From assembly GCA_016930995.1 (NCBI GenBank), contig JAFGFQ010000057.1:1-14729 (forward strand): a stretch of DNA of 14,729 nucleotides, written 5' to 3'. The translations under genes were made by a program, and so were the position numbers. Below the pieces are notes generated by a model. That model was not told where the DNA came from, did no database searches, and saw only the letters and a program-made list of their open reading frames with translations. Shown in pieces: positions 1 to 6,531 of the stretch (position 1 is the first letter of the stretch; each line of letters opens with the position of its first letter). Origin of the DNA: Thermoplasmatota archaeon (GTDB lineage Archaea > Thermoplasmatota > E2 > DHVEG-1).

Positions 1-708
1 AATCAAGTCCTTCGAAGCGTCATTACAAGTGTGCTGCAGGGCTTAAACATGCAAATCTCTCAAGGGAGGGCTGTCGTGAATATACAGGAAGAAAGCACGA
101 TTACCGAGAATTTCGGTTTCATCGATTTTTTTATCCCAGGGATGATCGGCTTCACTATCATGCAACAGAGCATCTATGGGAGTATTGAGCGTAACACAAA
201 GTTCAGAAAAGACGGGATCCTGCGAAAGCTGTTGACCACACCGATTACGCGCTCAGAGTGGATCTTGGCAAAGATGCTGTTCATGTTGTTCCTTGCTTTT
301 ATCTCAACGTCTGTTGCGATTGGTGTCGGGGTCTTTGCGTTTGGAATCAAAGTAAACATCAATCCCCTCACGATTCTGATTGTCATCGCTACTAGTTTTC
401 TGTTCTCTGGCATAGGGATGATTATCGGTCGTTTTGTAAAAGAAGAGGAGACAGCAGATATGGCGGCAGGAGCGATTAGCTTTCCGATGATGTTTCTTGC
501 TGGTACTTTTTTTGCCGTTGACGCGATGCCTCAAGTCATTCAGGTTATCGCCCGAGCGCTCCCCCTGTTTTATGTCAATGAAGGTCTAAGAAACGCGATG
601 ATCTATATGAATCAGTCAGAAGCGCTTATCAATGGTGGCATCGTCTTTATCTTTGCCGCGATATTCTTCATTGCAGGCGTTCTTTTGACAAAATGGAAGG
701 AAGATTGA
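1..708 (+). CDS. ABC-2 type transporter permease, C-terminal part (5' end outside the window)
   Basis: This is the membrane subunit of an ABC exporter of the ABC-2/DrrB type, which pairs with a separate ATPase to move drugs, lipids or polysaccharides across the cytoplasmic membrane. The reading frame is open from base 1, so the gene starts upstream; the GTG at 31 is only an internal valine. About 235 residues are visible. They include five hydrophobic segments, the conserved amphipathic region between the first two (GSIERNTKFRKDGILRKLLT, with the typical 'L.TTP..R.EWILAK' pattern), and a final helix ending in a basic tail (TKWKED). The first transmembrane segment and probably the ATPase gene lie upstream. 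The substrate cannot be read from this fragment. Its stop codon is one base from the stop of the convergent gene. Confidence 0.88.
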   Translation, partial: NQVLRSVITSVLQGLNMQISQGRAVVNIQEESTITENFGFIDFFIPGMIGFTIMQQSIYGSIERNTKFRKDGILRKLLTTPITRSEWILAKMLFMLFLAFISTSVAIGVGVFAFGIKVNINPLTILIVIATSFLFSGIGMIIGRFVKEEETADMAAGAISFPMMFLAGTFFAVDAMPQVIQVIARALPLFYVNEGLRNAMIYMNQSEALINGGIVFIFAAIFFIAGVLLTKWKED

Positions 709-709
709 T

Positions 710-2788
710 TCAGACAGGATAGGTAAACGACGTGTTTTTGAAAAATGAGAAATCAAGGTTACCCCAGTCGTCATAATCGTTCCGTCCACGAGACCCGTCG
801 GAATAATCCATGATGGAATAGGTGTACTGATAACTCAAAATGCTTCGATAGGGGAGATATATCCAGAATTCCTTATAGAGCGGGTGGTGAGTCATCTTAT
901 TATCTATCCCATTGTATTTTGTGACAATAAGACCGAAGGTATGCCCAAGCTCATGCATTATCACGGCCGATACAACTTTACCTCGGGTATAGAATGGATA
1001 TCTCTCTGACAAGAACTGCGCTCCGACAACAAACGCGTTAAGGTGATTCCATCCTATGACGGCAAACCCTGGTCCTTGTATGCGATCGCAGATGAGACCA
1101 TAATGGAAAATCTGTTGGCGTGGGTTGTTGAGATCATTGTGGAGGAAATAATCCCAGTACAGCATGATGATTTCAGCGTAGGTAACATAGGGGTCAGAAG
1201 GGACTTCTTCTCCGCCACCAAGCTGCCCCGTATCAACATGCAGGGTGATATCATGACGAGCATAGGCCTCTATCATCTGCGTCAGACCTTTTTCTGGGGG
1301 CTTGTTCGTGACGTTCGCCTGAAGTGCTTTGAGCCAATCAAGTTCAAGGTACACATCTTTGTGAAACGGATTGGCATCATAGTGGTCCATGAAACATTCT
1401 TCAATGTTGTTCAATGAATCGTTATCAGGATCAAGCTGCTGATGATCATCCCAGATGTCCGGGTCGTATCCCCATTTTATCTCCCACCAGTCTGGTGCTC
1501 CATCTCCATCAATATCGGGATCAGGGAAGATGATATGCGCTGGCCAGGGAGTAACGTACTCTGGTTTCTGGAATGTTTTGTCAAGATACCAGTCTGGCCC
1601 GATGTCCGGCATGGGGAAGGTCAGCCAGGGTACGTAGGTAATCTCCCGTGTGTTCCAGGTGGCTCGGTCTGCTCTGACTAGACCGGTGTGGGCAGGTCCG
1701 CGCCCTGACCCCCACCAGTTATAACTTGCCTCGACACTAGTAGACTCCTCATAGAGCCCGTAGTACTTGTTATCGTAGATGTTACTCCAGGAAACGGTGA
1801 ACATACTATCCTGGGCATAGAATCCAAAGCGCAGGTTTTGTGTGATAATACAGTTGGTAAAGAAAACACTGGAGACCGACGTTTTCAGTTTACATCCAAA
1901 ATGGGTGTTCAGGGAAAAGTTGCATCGTTCGATGTAACAGGCTGATGAATTCACAAGATTAATCCCGATACCGTTATGCATGAGGTGGCAATTGACAACC
2001 TCAACATAGGTACATCCCACAAAAAACATCCCGCCTTCGTTGTCATCATTATCTCGGGCGGCCGACCGCGATACTTGAATGTGGGAAGAATCTTCGCAGA
2101 GGAAGCCAATACCGTTGGTGTCCGCGTACGAGTTTGTAATGGTCACGCAAGAGGTAGTATAAAGGTAGAGACCGACGCCATTGTGATAGAAGGTGCACTG
2201 ATCGATAGTGCCTGAGTCGGATGACGAGAAGAGAATACCAAAGCCATTTGTGTGGAAGCAGCACAAAGTGATTCTAGAATTACTTGTATTGTATACAGAA
2301 ACACCAGCTTGTGCCCGATACAGGGTACATTCAGTGATGGTGGCGGAATGTGCAGTAATAAAAATCCCTGCATCACCTTCGAAACCACTTGAATTTCGTA
2401 TCGTAAATCGTCTGATTGAGACATCGCCAGCGTTAACAGTGATGACTGAATTGTTATTTTGTCCGTCGATGATGGTGCTGTCCTGAGATTGTCCTCGGAG
2501 ATACAGAGACTTGTTGATGTGCAGTGTCTCAAGATAAAGACCGTTGAATACATAGACCATGTCTCCTTCAGCCGCATGAGAGACACCATCGTTGATATAT
2601 TGGTAGGGATGTTCATACGACCCGTCCCAGGGTCCTTGGGTGTTGCTGTCATCGACGTAGATGGTGACTTTCGTAAAAGAATCAAACAGGTCAGCACTCA
2701 TATTTTGTTGTGTTTCATGTGTCGCAATCGAAAGAGGTGAGAGTAGAAGGAAAGACAGGGCAATACTGAGTAAATAGTGTCGCTTCAT
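710..2788 (-). CDS. Secreted NosD-like beta-helix protein with C-terminal HExxH metallopeptidase domain
   Basis: This encodes a 692-residue exported protein. I chose the ATG at 2788 because it gives a clean signal peptide (MKRHYLLSIALSFLLLSPLS) and has an AAGGGG ribosome site 7 nt upstream; an in-frame TTG/ATG extension to 2884 would spoil the signal. Residues 40-395 form right-handed parallel beta-helix (PbH1/NosD-like) repeats, rich in 'I..C.F..NG.G' turns and ending at the usual YNWWGSGRGP element (356-365). Residues 423-470 carry aspartate-rich calcium-type loops (DPDIDGDGAPDWWE, DPDNDSLNNIEE). Residues 478-692 look like a zinc metallopeptidase: HELGH at 612-616 followed by TFGL, and SIMDY at 658-662 resembling a metzincin Met-turn. 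The third metzincin ligand expected after HExxHxxGxx is a valine here, so H634 or H635 may serve instead. No C-terminal anchor is visible. It probably acts at the cell surface; the substrate is unknown. Confidence 0.85.
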   Translation of the reverse strand: MKRHYLLSIALSFLLLSPLSIATHETQQNMSADLFDSFTKVTIYVDDSNTQGPWDGSYEHPYQYINDGVSHAAEGDMVYVFNGLYLETLHINKSLYLRGQSQDSTIIDGQNNNSVITVNAGDVSIRRFTIRNSSGFEGDAGIFITAHSATITECTLYRAQAGVSVYNTSNSRITLCCFHTNGFGILFSSSDSGTIDQCTFYHNGVGLYLYTTSCVTITNSYADTNGIGFLCEDSSHIQVSRSAARDNDDNEGGMFFVGCTYVEVVNCHLMHNGIGINLVNSSACYIERCNFSLNTHFGCKLKTSVSSVFFTNCIITQNLRFGFYAQDSMFTVSWSNIYDNKYYGLYEESTSVEASYNWWGSGRGPAHTGLVRADRATWNTREITYVPWLTFPMPDIGPDWYLDKTFQKPEYVTPWPAHIIFPDPDIDGDGAPDWWEIKWGYDPDIWDDHQQLDPDNDSLNNIEECFMDHYDANPFHKDVYLELDWLKALQANVTNKPPEKGLTQMIEAYARHDITLHVDTGQLGGGEEVPSDPYVTYAEIIMLYWDYFLHNDLNNPRQQIFHYGLICDRIQGPGFAVIGWNHLNAFVVGAQFLSERYPFYTRGKVVSAVIMHELGHTFGLIVTKYNGIDNKMTHHPLYKEFWIYLPYRSILSYQYTYSIMDYSDGSRGRNDYDDWGNLDFSFFKNTSFTYPV

Positions 2789-2823
2789 GAAGAATCCCCT
2801 TGGAAAGACATGTACACTCCCCC

Positions 2824-2832
2824 TACATATAA
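2824..2832 (-). promoter_or_regulatory. Probable TATA box of the beta-helix/metallopeptidase gene
   Basis: On the minus strand this reads TTATATGTA. It is about 26 nt upstream of position 2804, which would leave a leader of some 16 nt carrying the AAGGGG ribosome site (2796-2801). The remaining sequence between this gene and the next one upstream (2833-2963) shows nothing else I can support. Confidence 0.4.
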
Positions 2833-2963
2833 TTATCCCTATGATTACCAAAACATGTCGCTCGTTTTTTTTAGTGCAAAGCATAATATTGTTATGTATG
2901 AAAAAAATGAAAAGATGAGAGAATCATTATAGTGCTGTTCCAGATGAAAAAAAGACGACTGCC

Positions 2964-3206
2964 CTACCCAGATAAGCTCTTTGTTCCTATCAACGTCTTG
3001 GAGTCCATCACACCCTGGATTGAGCGGATCTTATTGATTACGATGCTGCCGATGGAATCGATATCCGATGCTTCGATTTTCACGAGGATATCGAACTCTC
3101 CGAACAGCGGATGGACCTCAACGATCTCCGATATGTGGGTGAGTTTCTCATAGACTGTCTTTTCATGAAGAGGGCTTATGCTTAACAACGCAAATCCAAT
3201 TGCCAT
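2964..3206 (-). CDS. Stand-alone Lrp/AsnC ligand-binding (RAM) domain protein
   Basis: This is an 80-residue protein that is only the regulator-of-amino-acid-metabolism (alpha-beta ferredoxin-like) domain of Lrp/AsnC regulators, with no helix-turn-helix. The pattern MAIGFALLSISPLHEKTVYE, then 'I.EV.PLFGEFDILVKIEA.D...I..IV..KIR.I.GV..S.TLIG', is typical. Such domains assemble into dimers and octamers and bind small effectors, usually amino acids; stand-alone versions may modulate full-length Lrp proteins. I prefer the ATG at 3206: a TATA-like AACTATAAG (3231-3239) sits about 26-29 nt upstream, so the mRNA would be leaderless. An ATG at 3218 would add MSFL and cannot be excluded. It is transcribed away from the nitroreductase gene. 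Confidence 0.85.
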   Translation of the reverse strand: MAIGFALLSISPLHEKTVYEKLTHISEIVEVHPLFGEFDILVKIEASDIDSIGSIVINKIRSIQGVMDSKTLIGTKSLSG

Positions 3207-3316
3207 GAGAAAGGACATAGCCTCACACTATCTTATAGTTTTCTTTCCTGTCTACTCCTCAGATGAAAAAATTAATGAGTTGGCGCTTCTTTCATTTTAT
3301 GGTAATAAAACCAAAG

Positions 3317-3323
3317 AAGGAGG
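3317..3323 (+). promoter_or_regulatory. Strong ribosome binding site of the nitroreductase gene
   Basis: AAGGAGG lies 6 nt before the ATG at 3330 and is the best Shine-Dalgarno match in the window. It shows that this gene has a leader, unlike many neighbours, and it fixes the start. Confidence 0.7.
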
Positions 3324-3329
3324 AAGATT

Positions 3330-3890
3330 ATGGATGTGAATGAAGCAATCCAAAAAAGACGTGCCTATCGTTCGCTTGCTCCGGTTCTCATCACAGAGGA
3401 GTTGATTAAGGATCTTGCAGGATACGCCCAGCTTTCTGCCTCATGTAATAACAATCAATCATGGAGATTTGTTTTTGTCTATGATCAAGAGATGCTGAAA
3501 AAAATGCATGAGGTGTTTCCAAAGGGGAATGCATGGGCAAAGAGCGCTTCGATGATAATTGCTGTTCTAAGTAAAAAAGACTATGATTGTGTCATTGATG
3601 ATCGCGTGTACCATCAGTTTGATACAGGAATGGCAACTGCGTTTCTCATTCTTCGGGCAACAGAGCTTGGGTTGGTGGCGCATCCCATCGCAGGGTACAG
3701 TCCAAAGAAAACGAGAGAAGTCCTTATGATTCCTCAAGATATCGAAGTCATTACCTTGGTAATTGTCGGGAAACACTCAGACACTATCAACCCTGTGCTT
3801 TCTGAGAAACAAATCCTAGCAGAAAAACAGCGGCCAGAGAGGTTCTCGCTGGAAAAATTCGCATTCTTCAATCGGTACCCAGATCAATAA
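3330..3890 (+). CDS. Nitroreductase-family flavoprotein
   Basis: This 186-residue protein belongs to the FMN-dependent nitroreductase superfamily of homodimeric NAD(P)H oxidoreductases, which act on quinones, nitro compounds, flavins or other acceptors. Visible family marks are the N-terminal KRRAYRSL phosphate-binding region (residues 9-16), the 'SCNNNQSWRFVFV' segment equivalent to the usual S.N.QPWRF flavin loop, the central 'FDTGMATAFLILRATELGLVAHPIAGY' helix and loop, and 'VLMIPQDIEVITLVIVGKH' near the end, which normally holds the second FMN-contact region. Length is normal for the short archaeal/anaerobe type. The substrate cannot be deduced. It is monocistronic, has a strong ribosome site, and converges on the PAC2 gene with a 2-nt gap. 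Confidence 0.88.
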   Translation: MDVNEAIQKRRAYRSLAPVLITEELIKDLAGYAQLSASCNNNQSWRFVFVYDQEMLKKMHEVFPKGNAWAKSASMIIAVLSKKDYDCVIDDRVYHQFDTGMATAFLILRATELGLVAHPIAGYSPKKTREVLMIPQDIEVITLVIVGKHSDTINPVLSEKQILAEKQRPERFSLEKFAFFNRYPDQ

Positions 3891-3892
3891 TC

Positions 3893-4651
3893 CTACCCGT
3901 ACATATGCGGTAACTGCGTGGAAGTTGGAGCGGTCGGCTGTGCTTGTTTAATGAATGCGCGTATCTTCTTTTCGATATCATCTGCTTCTTTGTACAAAGG
4001 TTCTGTGTTCAGCTCTATTTCTGGGAGCATTGCATCAAGGGCTTCCACAAGAAGTGCAGCTGCCCGGGAATCAGGATAGGAGGTATGTGCCTCTGCAAGC
4101 AAGCAGAGCACATCGCGATCCAGCCGTACCCCTTCATAGAGGAGTACGCCAGTGATGCCTGTGATCATTCCTTCCTGGGTCTCGTCGATATTGTATTTTT
4201 TGAGAAGGTCTTTCATTCTTTGTGTGCTTGCAACCCCGTGGGTCTTTGGTTTTTTCGGATCAAGGGCATGCGTTCCTTCCAGAGTTACGATGTACTTGCA
4301 ATTTTTTTTCTTGGCCCATGCAAGGATAGAGTCGCCTAAGGGTTTTATGATATCAACAGAGGGCATGAACTCGGAGATGATAATGACGATTTGGTCGCAG
4401 GACCCGCCTGGGCCACAAACTTTCTTTCCTGCGTAGATCCTCACCGGTGGAGACGGTATCCCCTTATGGATGATTGCAGCAGGCATGAAATAGCGAGAGC
4501 TTACTGCTCCGATTTCCTCAAGTTGCAGTTGGTCAATAAGGAAATGCCCTGCAATTGAACTAACCAGCCCAACCGTTGGGAACGCTTCAATGAGTACCGC
4601 ATTTGAAAGGTCGACTTGCTTATATTCGATAATTTGTATTGCTTCCTCCAT
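3893..4651 (-). CDS. PAC2-family protein (proteasome assembly chaperone 2 fold)
   Basis: This 252-residue protein has the PAC2 pattern: an N-terminal 'AVLIEAFPTVGLVSSIAGHFLIDQL' segment, then 'AVSSRYFMPAAIIHKGIPSPPVRIY', then 'QIVIIISEFMPSVD' and 'ILAWAKKKNCKYIVTLEGT'. In eukaryotes PAC2 helps assemble the proteasome alpha ring. Archaeal homologues of this length are common and are thought to be related to proteasome function, but their biochemical role is not settled. The last 40 residues are charged and probably helical (KEADDIEKKIRAFIKQ), ending in a short proline/threonine tail. The gene lies 78 nt downstream of the HAD gene on the same strand. AT-rich sequence around 4681-4690 could give it its own promoter. 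Confidence 0.85.
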   Translation of the reverse strand: MEEAIQIIEYKQVDLSNAVLIEAFPTVGLVSSIAGHFLIDQLQLEEIGAVSSRYFMPAAIIHKGIPSPPVRIYAGKKVCGPGGSCDQIVIIISEFMPSVDIIKPLGDSILAWAKKKNCKYIVTLEGTHALDPKKPKTHGVASTQRMKDLLKKYNIDETQEGMITGITGVLLYEGVRLDRDVLCLLAEAHTSYPDSRAAALLVEALDAMLPEIELNTEPLYKEADDIEKKIRAFIKQAQPTAPTSTQLPHMYG

Positions 4652-4729
4652 ACTACCAACTTCTGGTATATCTTTTGTATTCTTTTAATTATTACGAAAT
4701 AAAATGGTACATAAGCGATGAGAGTATTG

Positions 4730-5326
4730 TCATTGAAGAAGGGACGGTAAATCGACTAATCTGTGAATCATAATATCTGCAGGAATATTCAGACCAATAA
4801 CGGTGCAGCCCGCTGCCCGTCCTGCTTTGACATCACTTTCTGTATCACCTACTAAGAGAACCGTCTGTGCATCAACACCCATGCGTTTACAGGCGGTAAA
4901 GACGATCTCAGGGTCTGGTTTTGCTTTCTTTACATCATCGCTAGTGACAATCTCTTGGAAATATTGCCTGATATGGAATTTATTTAAGATTTGCCGCGCA
5001 CAATCTGCTGGAGTGTTCGTGATGATTGCTTTTTTGTACGATGAAAGTTGCTGCAGGGTGTTGGTGGTATCCGGGTAAATGTAAATGTAATCGAGGTGGT
5101 TCCCATAGGTGATATTGCAGAAGGAGGCGACCTTAGGGTTTAACCCTAAGCGCTCAAGGTTGGCTTTGAGGTCATGACCCCAGTAGGTTTTTTTGAATTC
5201 CTCTCGTGTTATTTCATGATGGTTGAAACGTTTTAATGCGCTATTAAGCGCTTTCCACCAGGAGTCGAGTGAATCGACGAGCACTCCGTCCATGTCAAAG
5301 AGAATCGCACTAGGGGATAGTTTCAT
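4730..5326 (-). CDS. HAD-superfamily hydrolase, phosphoglycolate phosphatase-like
   Basis: This is a 198-residue phosphatase of the haloacid dehalogenase superfamily, beta-phosphoglucomutase/Gph-like subgroup, cytoplasmic. All four motifs are present: I, FDMDGVLVDS (nucleophile and acid Asp residues); II, the threonine in IITNTPAD; III, lysine in KKAKPDPEIV; IV, LLVGDTESDVKAG. A helical cap with FKKTYWGHDLKANLERLGL sits between motifs I and II, so this is a C1-cap enzyme. The substrate is not predictable; phosphoglycolate or a sugar phosphate is usual. I use the ATG at 5326; the frame is open to a TTG at 5362, which would add 12 residues before the normal family start. It is divergent from yjbQ and shares its TATA element. 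Confidence 0.86.
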   Translation of the reverse strand: MKLSPSAILFDMDGVLVDSLDSWWKALNSALKRFNHHEITREEFKKTYWGHDLKANLERLGLNPKVASFCNITYGNHLDYIYIYPDTTNTLQQLSSYKKAIITNTPADCARQILNKFHIRQYFQEIVTSDDVKKAKPDPEIVFTACKRMGVDAQTVLLVGDTESDVKAGRAAGCTVIGLNIPADIMIHRLVDLPSLLQ

Positions 5327-5384
5327 GGCTTTCCGGGGCAGGAGTACCCTACGATGGTACAAAAAGGTTTTCGTATCATCAGGG

Positions 5385-5393
5385 TTTATATAG
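5385..5393. promoter_or_regulatory. Bidirectional TATA element between the HAD and YjbQ genes
   Basis: TTTATATAG on the plus strand and CTATATAAA on the minus strand are both near-ideal archaeal TATA boxes. From the centre at 5389, 26 nt rightward is 5415, exactly the ATG of yjbQ (leaderless); 26 nt leftward is about 5363, which gives the HAD mRNA a leader of about 37 nt. Confidence 0.65.
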
Positions 5394-5414
5394 AAAAAAG
5401 AGATGATTACTCTA

Positions 5415-5813
5415 ATGACGGAGCTTCATATAAGATCGAACAGACGAAACGAAATGATTGACATCACGCAGGATATCCACCGACTCGTCAGCGAGGAAAA
5501 AATAACAGATGGGTTCGTCATCCTGTACGTCCCTCATACGACGGCAGGTATCACGATAAACGAAGGAGCAGATCCAAGCGTCCAACAGGATATAATCCAC
5601 ACATTAGAAAAACTGGTCCCCGAGCAGGCTTCGTATCACCATGCGGAGGGAAACAGCGATGCCCATATCAAGGCAAGTCTGCTTGGTTCGTCGGTGACAG
5701 TGCTCATCAAGAAAGGAAAGCTGGTGCTAGGGACCTGGCAGTCTATCTTCTTTTATGAAGGGGATGGCCCAAGAAACAGAACCATCTATATCCATATTAC
5801 TTCAAGGAAGTGA
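5415..5813 (+). CDS. yjbQ: YjbQ/UPF0047 family protein (secondary thiamine-phosphate synthase-like)
   Basis: This 132-residue protein belongs to the UPF0047/YjbQ family. Members show thiamine-phosphate synthase side activity and can suppress thiE defects, but the physiological role is uncertain. Key marks are 'VPHTTAGITINEGADPSVQQDI' (39-60, conserved His41 and Glu50), 'YHHAEGNSDAHIKASLLG' (74-91, metal-type histidines) and 'GTWQSIFFYEGDGPRNRTI' (107-124). The length is typical. I start at the ATG at 5415 rather than the upstream in-frame ATG at 5403, because the TATA element places transcription start on 5415 and family members begin at this point (MTELHIRSNRR). It ends exactly adjacent to the stop of the convergent 40-aa gene. 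Confidence 0.9.
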   Translation: MTELHIRSNRRNEMIDITQDIHRLVSEEKITDGFVILYVPHTTAGITINEGADPSVQQDIIHTLEKLVPEQASYHHAEGNSDAHIKASLLGSSVTVLIKKGKLVLGTWQSIFFYEGDGPRNRTIYIHITSRK

Positions 5814-5936
5814 TTATGAAAACCCTTTGATGGCTGCGATGCACTCCTCGCAGACTTTTTTCGGTTTTCCTTTTATATGAACATGTTTTATTTTTTCTTC
5901 CCCAACTTCACAGTTGCATACGACACATTTTTCCAT
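5814..5936 (-). CDS. 40-aa zinc-ribbon-like mini-protein
   Basis: This short gene starts MEKCVVCNCEVGEEKIKHV and ends AAIKGFS. It has C4-x2-C7, C9, and C29-x2-C32 in the context VCEECI, so two CxxC knuckles about 20 residues apart as in a zinc ribbon or treble-clef finger. The residues between them are rich in lysine and hydrophobics (HIKGKPKK), suggesting nucleic-acid or protein binding. It lies 18 nt downstream of the 64-aa cysteine-rich gene on the same strand, so the two are probably co-transcribed. Its stop codon abuts the stop of yjbQ with no gap. A GGGGG stretch about 13 nt upstream may be a weak ribosome site. I do not recognise a named family; the paired cysteines and the tight fit between neighbours are the case for its being real. 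Confidence 0.7.
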   Translation of the reverse strand: MEKCVVCNCEVGEEKIKHVHIKGKPKKVCEECIAAIKGFS

Positions 5937-5954
5937 ACCAATTCAGCCCCCTAT

Positions 5955-6149
5955 TTAGCTTCCACCGCGGAAATCATCACACGGCTCGTCCGTAGCCATC
6001 GGTCGAGAATGTTCAGCATGGTCTGGTTGAAGGCAGATGTCCATAGATACTTTCTTCATCGGTTTCCCACAGCATCTTGGTTGTTTTTTATGGTCATGCA
6101 CAAGAATCTTTTTCTTGCAGTTCTCACATTGATAATAGTCATCAGTCAT
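5955..6149 (-). CDS. 64-aa cysteine-rich zinc-ribbon-like protein
   Basis: This small cytoplasmic protein begins MTDDYYQCENCKKKILVHD and carries C8-x2-C11 then RCCGKPMKK (C26, C27), a pattern resembling the desulforedoxin-like and zinc-ribbon knuckles of small archaeal proteins; C39 and C57 are additional. The C-terminal 'HAEHSRPMATDEPCDDFRGG' resembles tails I associate with small archaeal zinc proteins; its role is unknown. GAGG at 6157-6160, 7 nt before the ATG, supports the start. It is the first gene of a two-gene unit with the 40-aa mini-protein and is divergent from the glutaredoxin gene, sharing its TATA region. A metal or redox role is an inference from the cysteines and the neighbours. 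Confidence 0.75.
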   Translation of the reverse strand: MTDDYYQCENCKKKILVHDHKKQPRCCGKPMKKVSMDICLQPDHAEHSRPMATDEPCDDFRGGS

Positions 6150-6181
6150 TCTACAACCTCATGTATCACAAAGGGATGTCA

Positions 6182-6190
6182 TTATATTTA
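6182..6190. promoter_or_regulatory. Shared TATA element between the 64-aa zinc-ribbon gene and the glutaredoxin gene
   Basis: It reads TTATATTTA on the plus strand and TAAATATAA on the minus strand. Transcription rightward would begin near 6212, giving a 26-nt leader that includes GAGGTGA (6224-6230). Leftward it would begin near 6160, giving a leader of about 11 nt that includes GAGG. Confidence 0.5.
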
Positions 6191-6237
6191 AAACTAGTTT
6201 TTCGTTGGTGCATAAGGTTTTTAGAGGTGAAGAGAAT

Positions 6238-6531
6238 ATGAATACGATGAAATGCGAAACTGTTCCTGGGAAGAAGAAGACGCATCATGTGAAAATCTAC
6301 ACACTGAGCACCTGTGGTTGGTGTAAAAAAACAAAAGCACTTCTCAAAGCCCTCGATGTCGAGTACGAGTATGTTGATGTCGACAGACTTACTGGTGATG
6401 ATTATATAGAGGTGACAGAAGAGGTAAAAAAAATTAATCCGAATCGTACATATCCAACAATCGTCATTGACCATGGGAAACACGTCATTCTTGGGTTTAA
6501 AGATGAGGAAATTAAGGAGAGACTCAGATGA
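6238..6531 (+). CDS. Glutaredoxin-like (NrdH-type) thiol-disulfide protein
   Basis: This 97-residue protein has a thioredoxin fold of the glutaredoxin/NrdH class. The active site is C26-G-W-C29 in YTLSTCGWCKKTK, and the cis-proline loop is TYPTIV (71-76), followed by 'GKHVILGFKDEEIKERL', the usual glutaredoxin C-terminal helix. The first 16 residues (MNTMKCETVPGKKKTHH) extend beyond the fold and contain an additional cysteine. I chose the ATG at 6238 because GAGGTGA lies 7 nt upstream; the GTG at 6205 would start before the predicted transcript. Its last codon overlaps the next gene in ATGA, so it is translationally coupled to the FTR-type reductase, which is the likely electron donor. Likely clients include class III ribonucleotide reductase. 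Confidence 0.88.
   Translation: MNTMKCETVPGKKKTHHVKIYTLSTCGWCKKTKALLKALDVEYEYVDVDRLTGDDYIEVTEEVKKINPNRTYPTIVIDHGKHVILGFKDEEIKERLR

Noticed and set aside
31..708. Complete ABC permease gene starting at GTG 31
   Set aside because: The frame is open to base 1 and the protein would lack the first membrane helix of the family; it is a 5'-truncated gene at the window edge.
1043..1681. Plus-strand open frames opposite the beta-helix/metallopeptidase gene
   Set aside because: They are antisense to a gene with clear domain motifs and show no family resemblance or ribosome sites.
5326..5362. HAD protein starting at TTG 5362
   Set aside because: It would add a basic segment before the normal family start and uses a rare start codon; the ATG at 5326 gives the usual N-terminus, though the TTG is close to the predicted transcript start.
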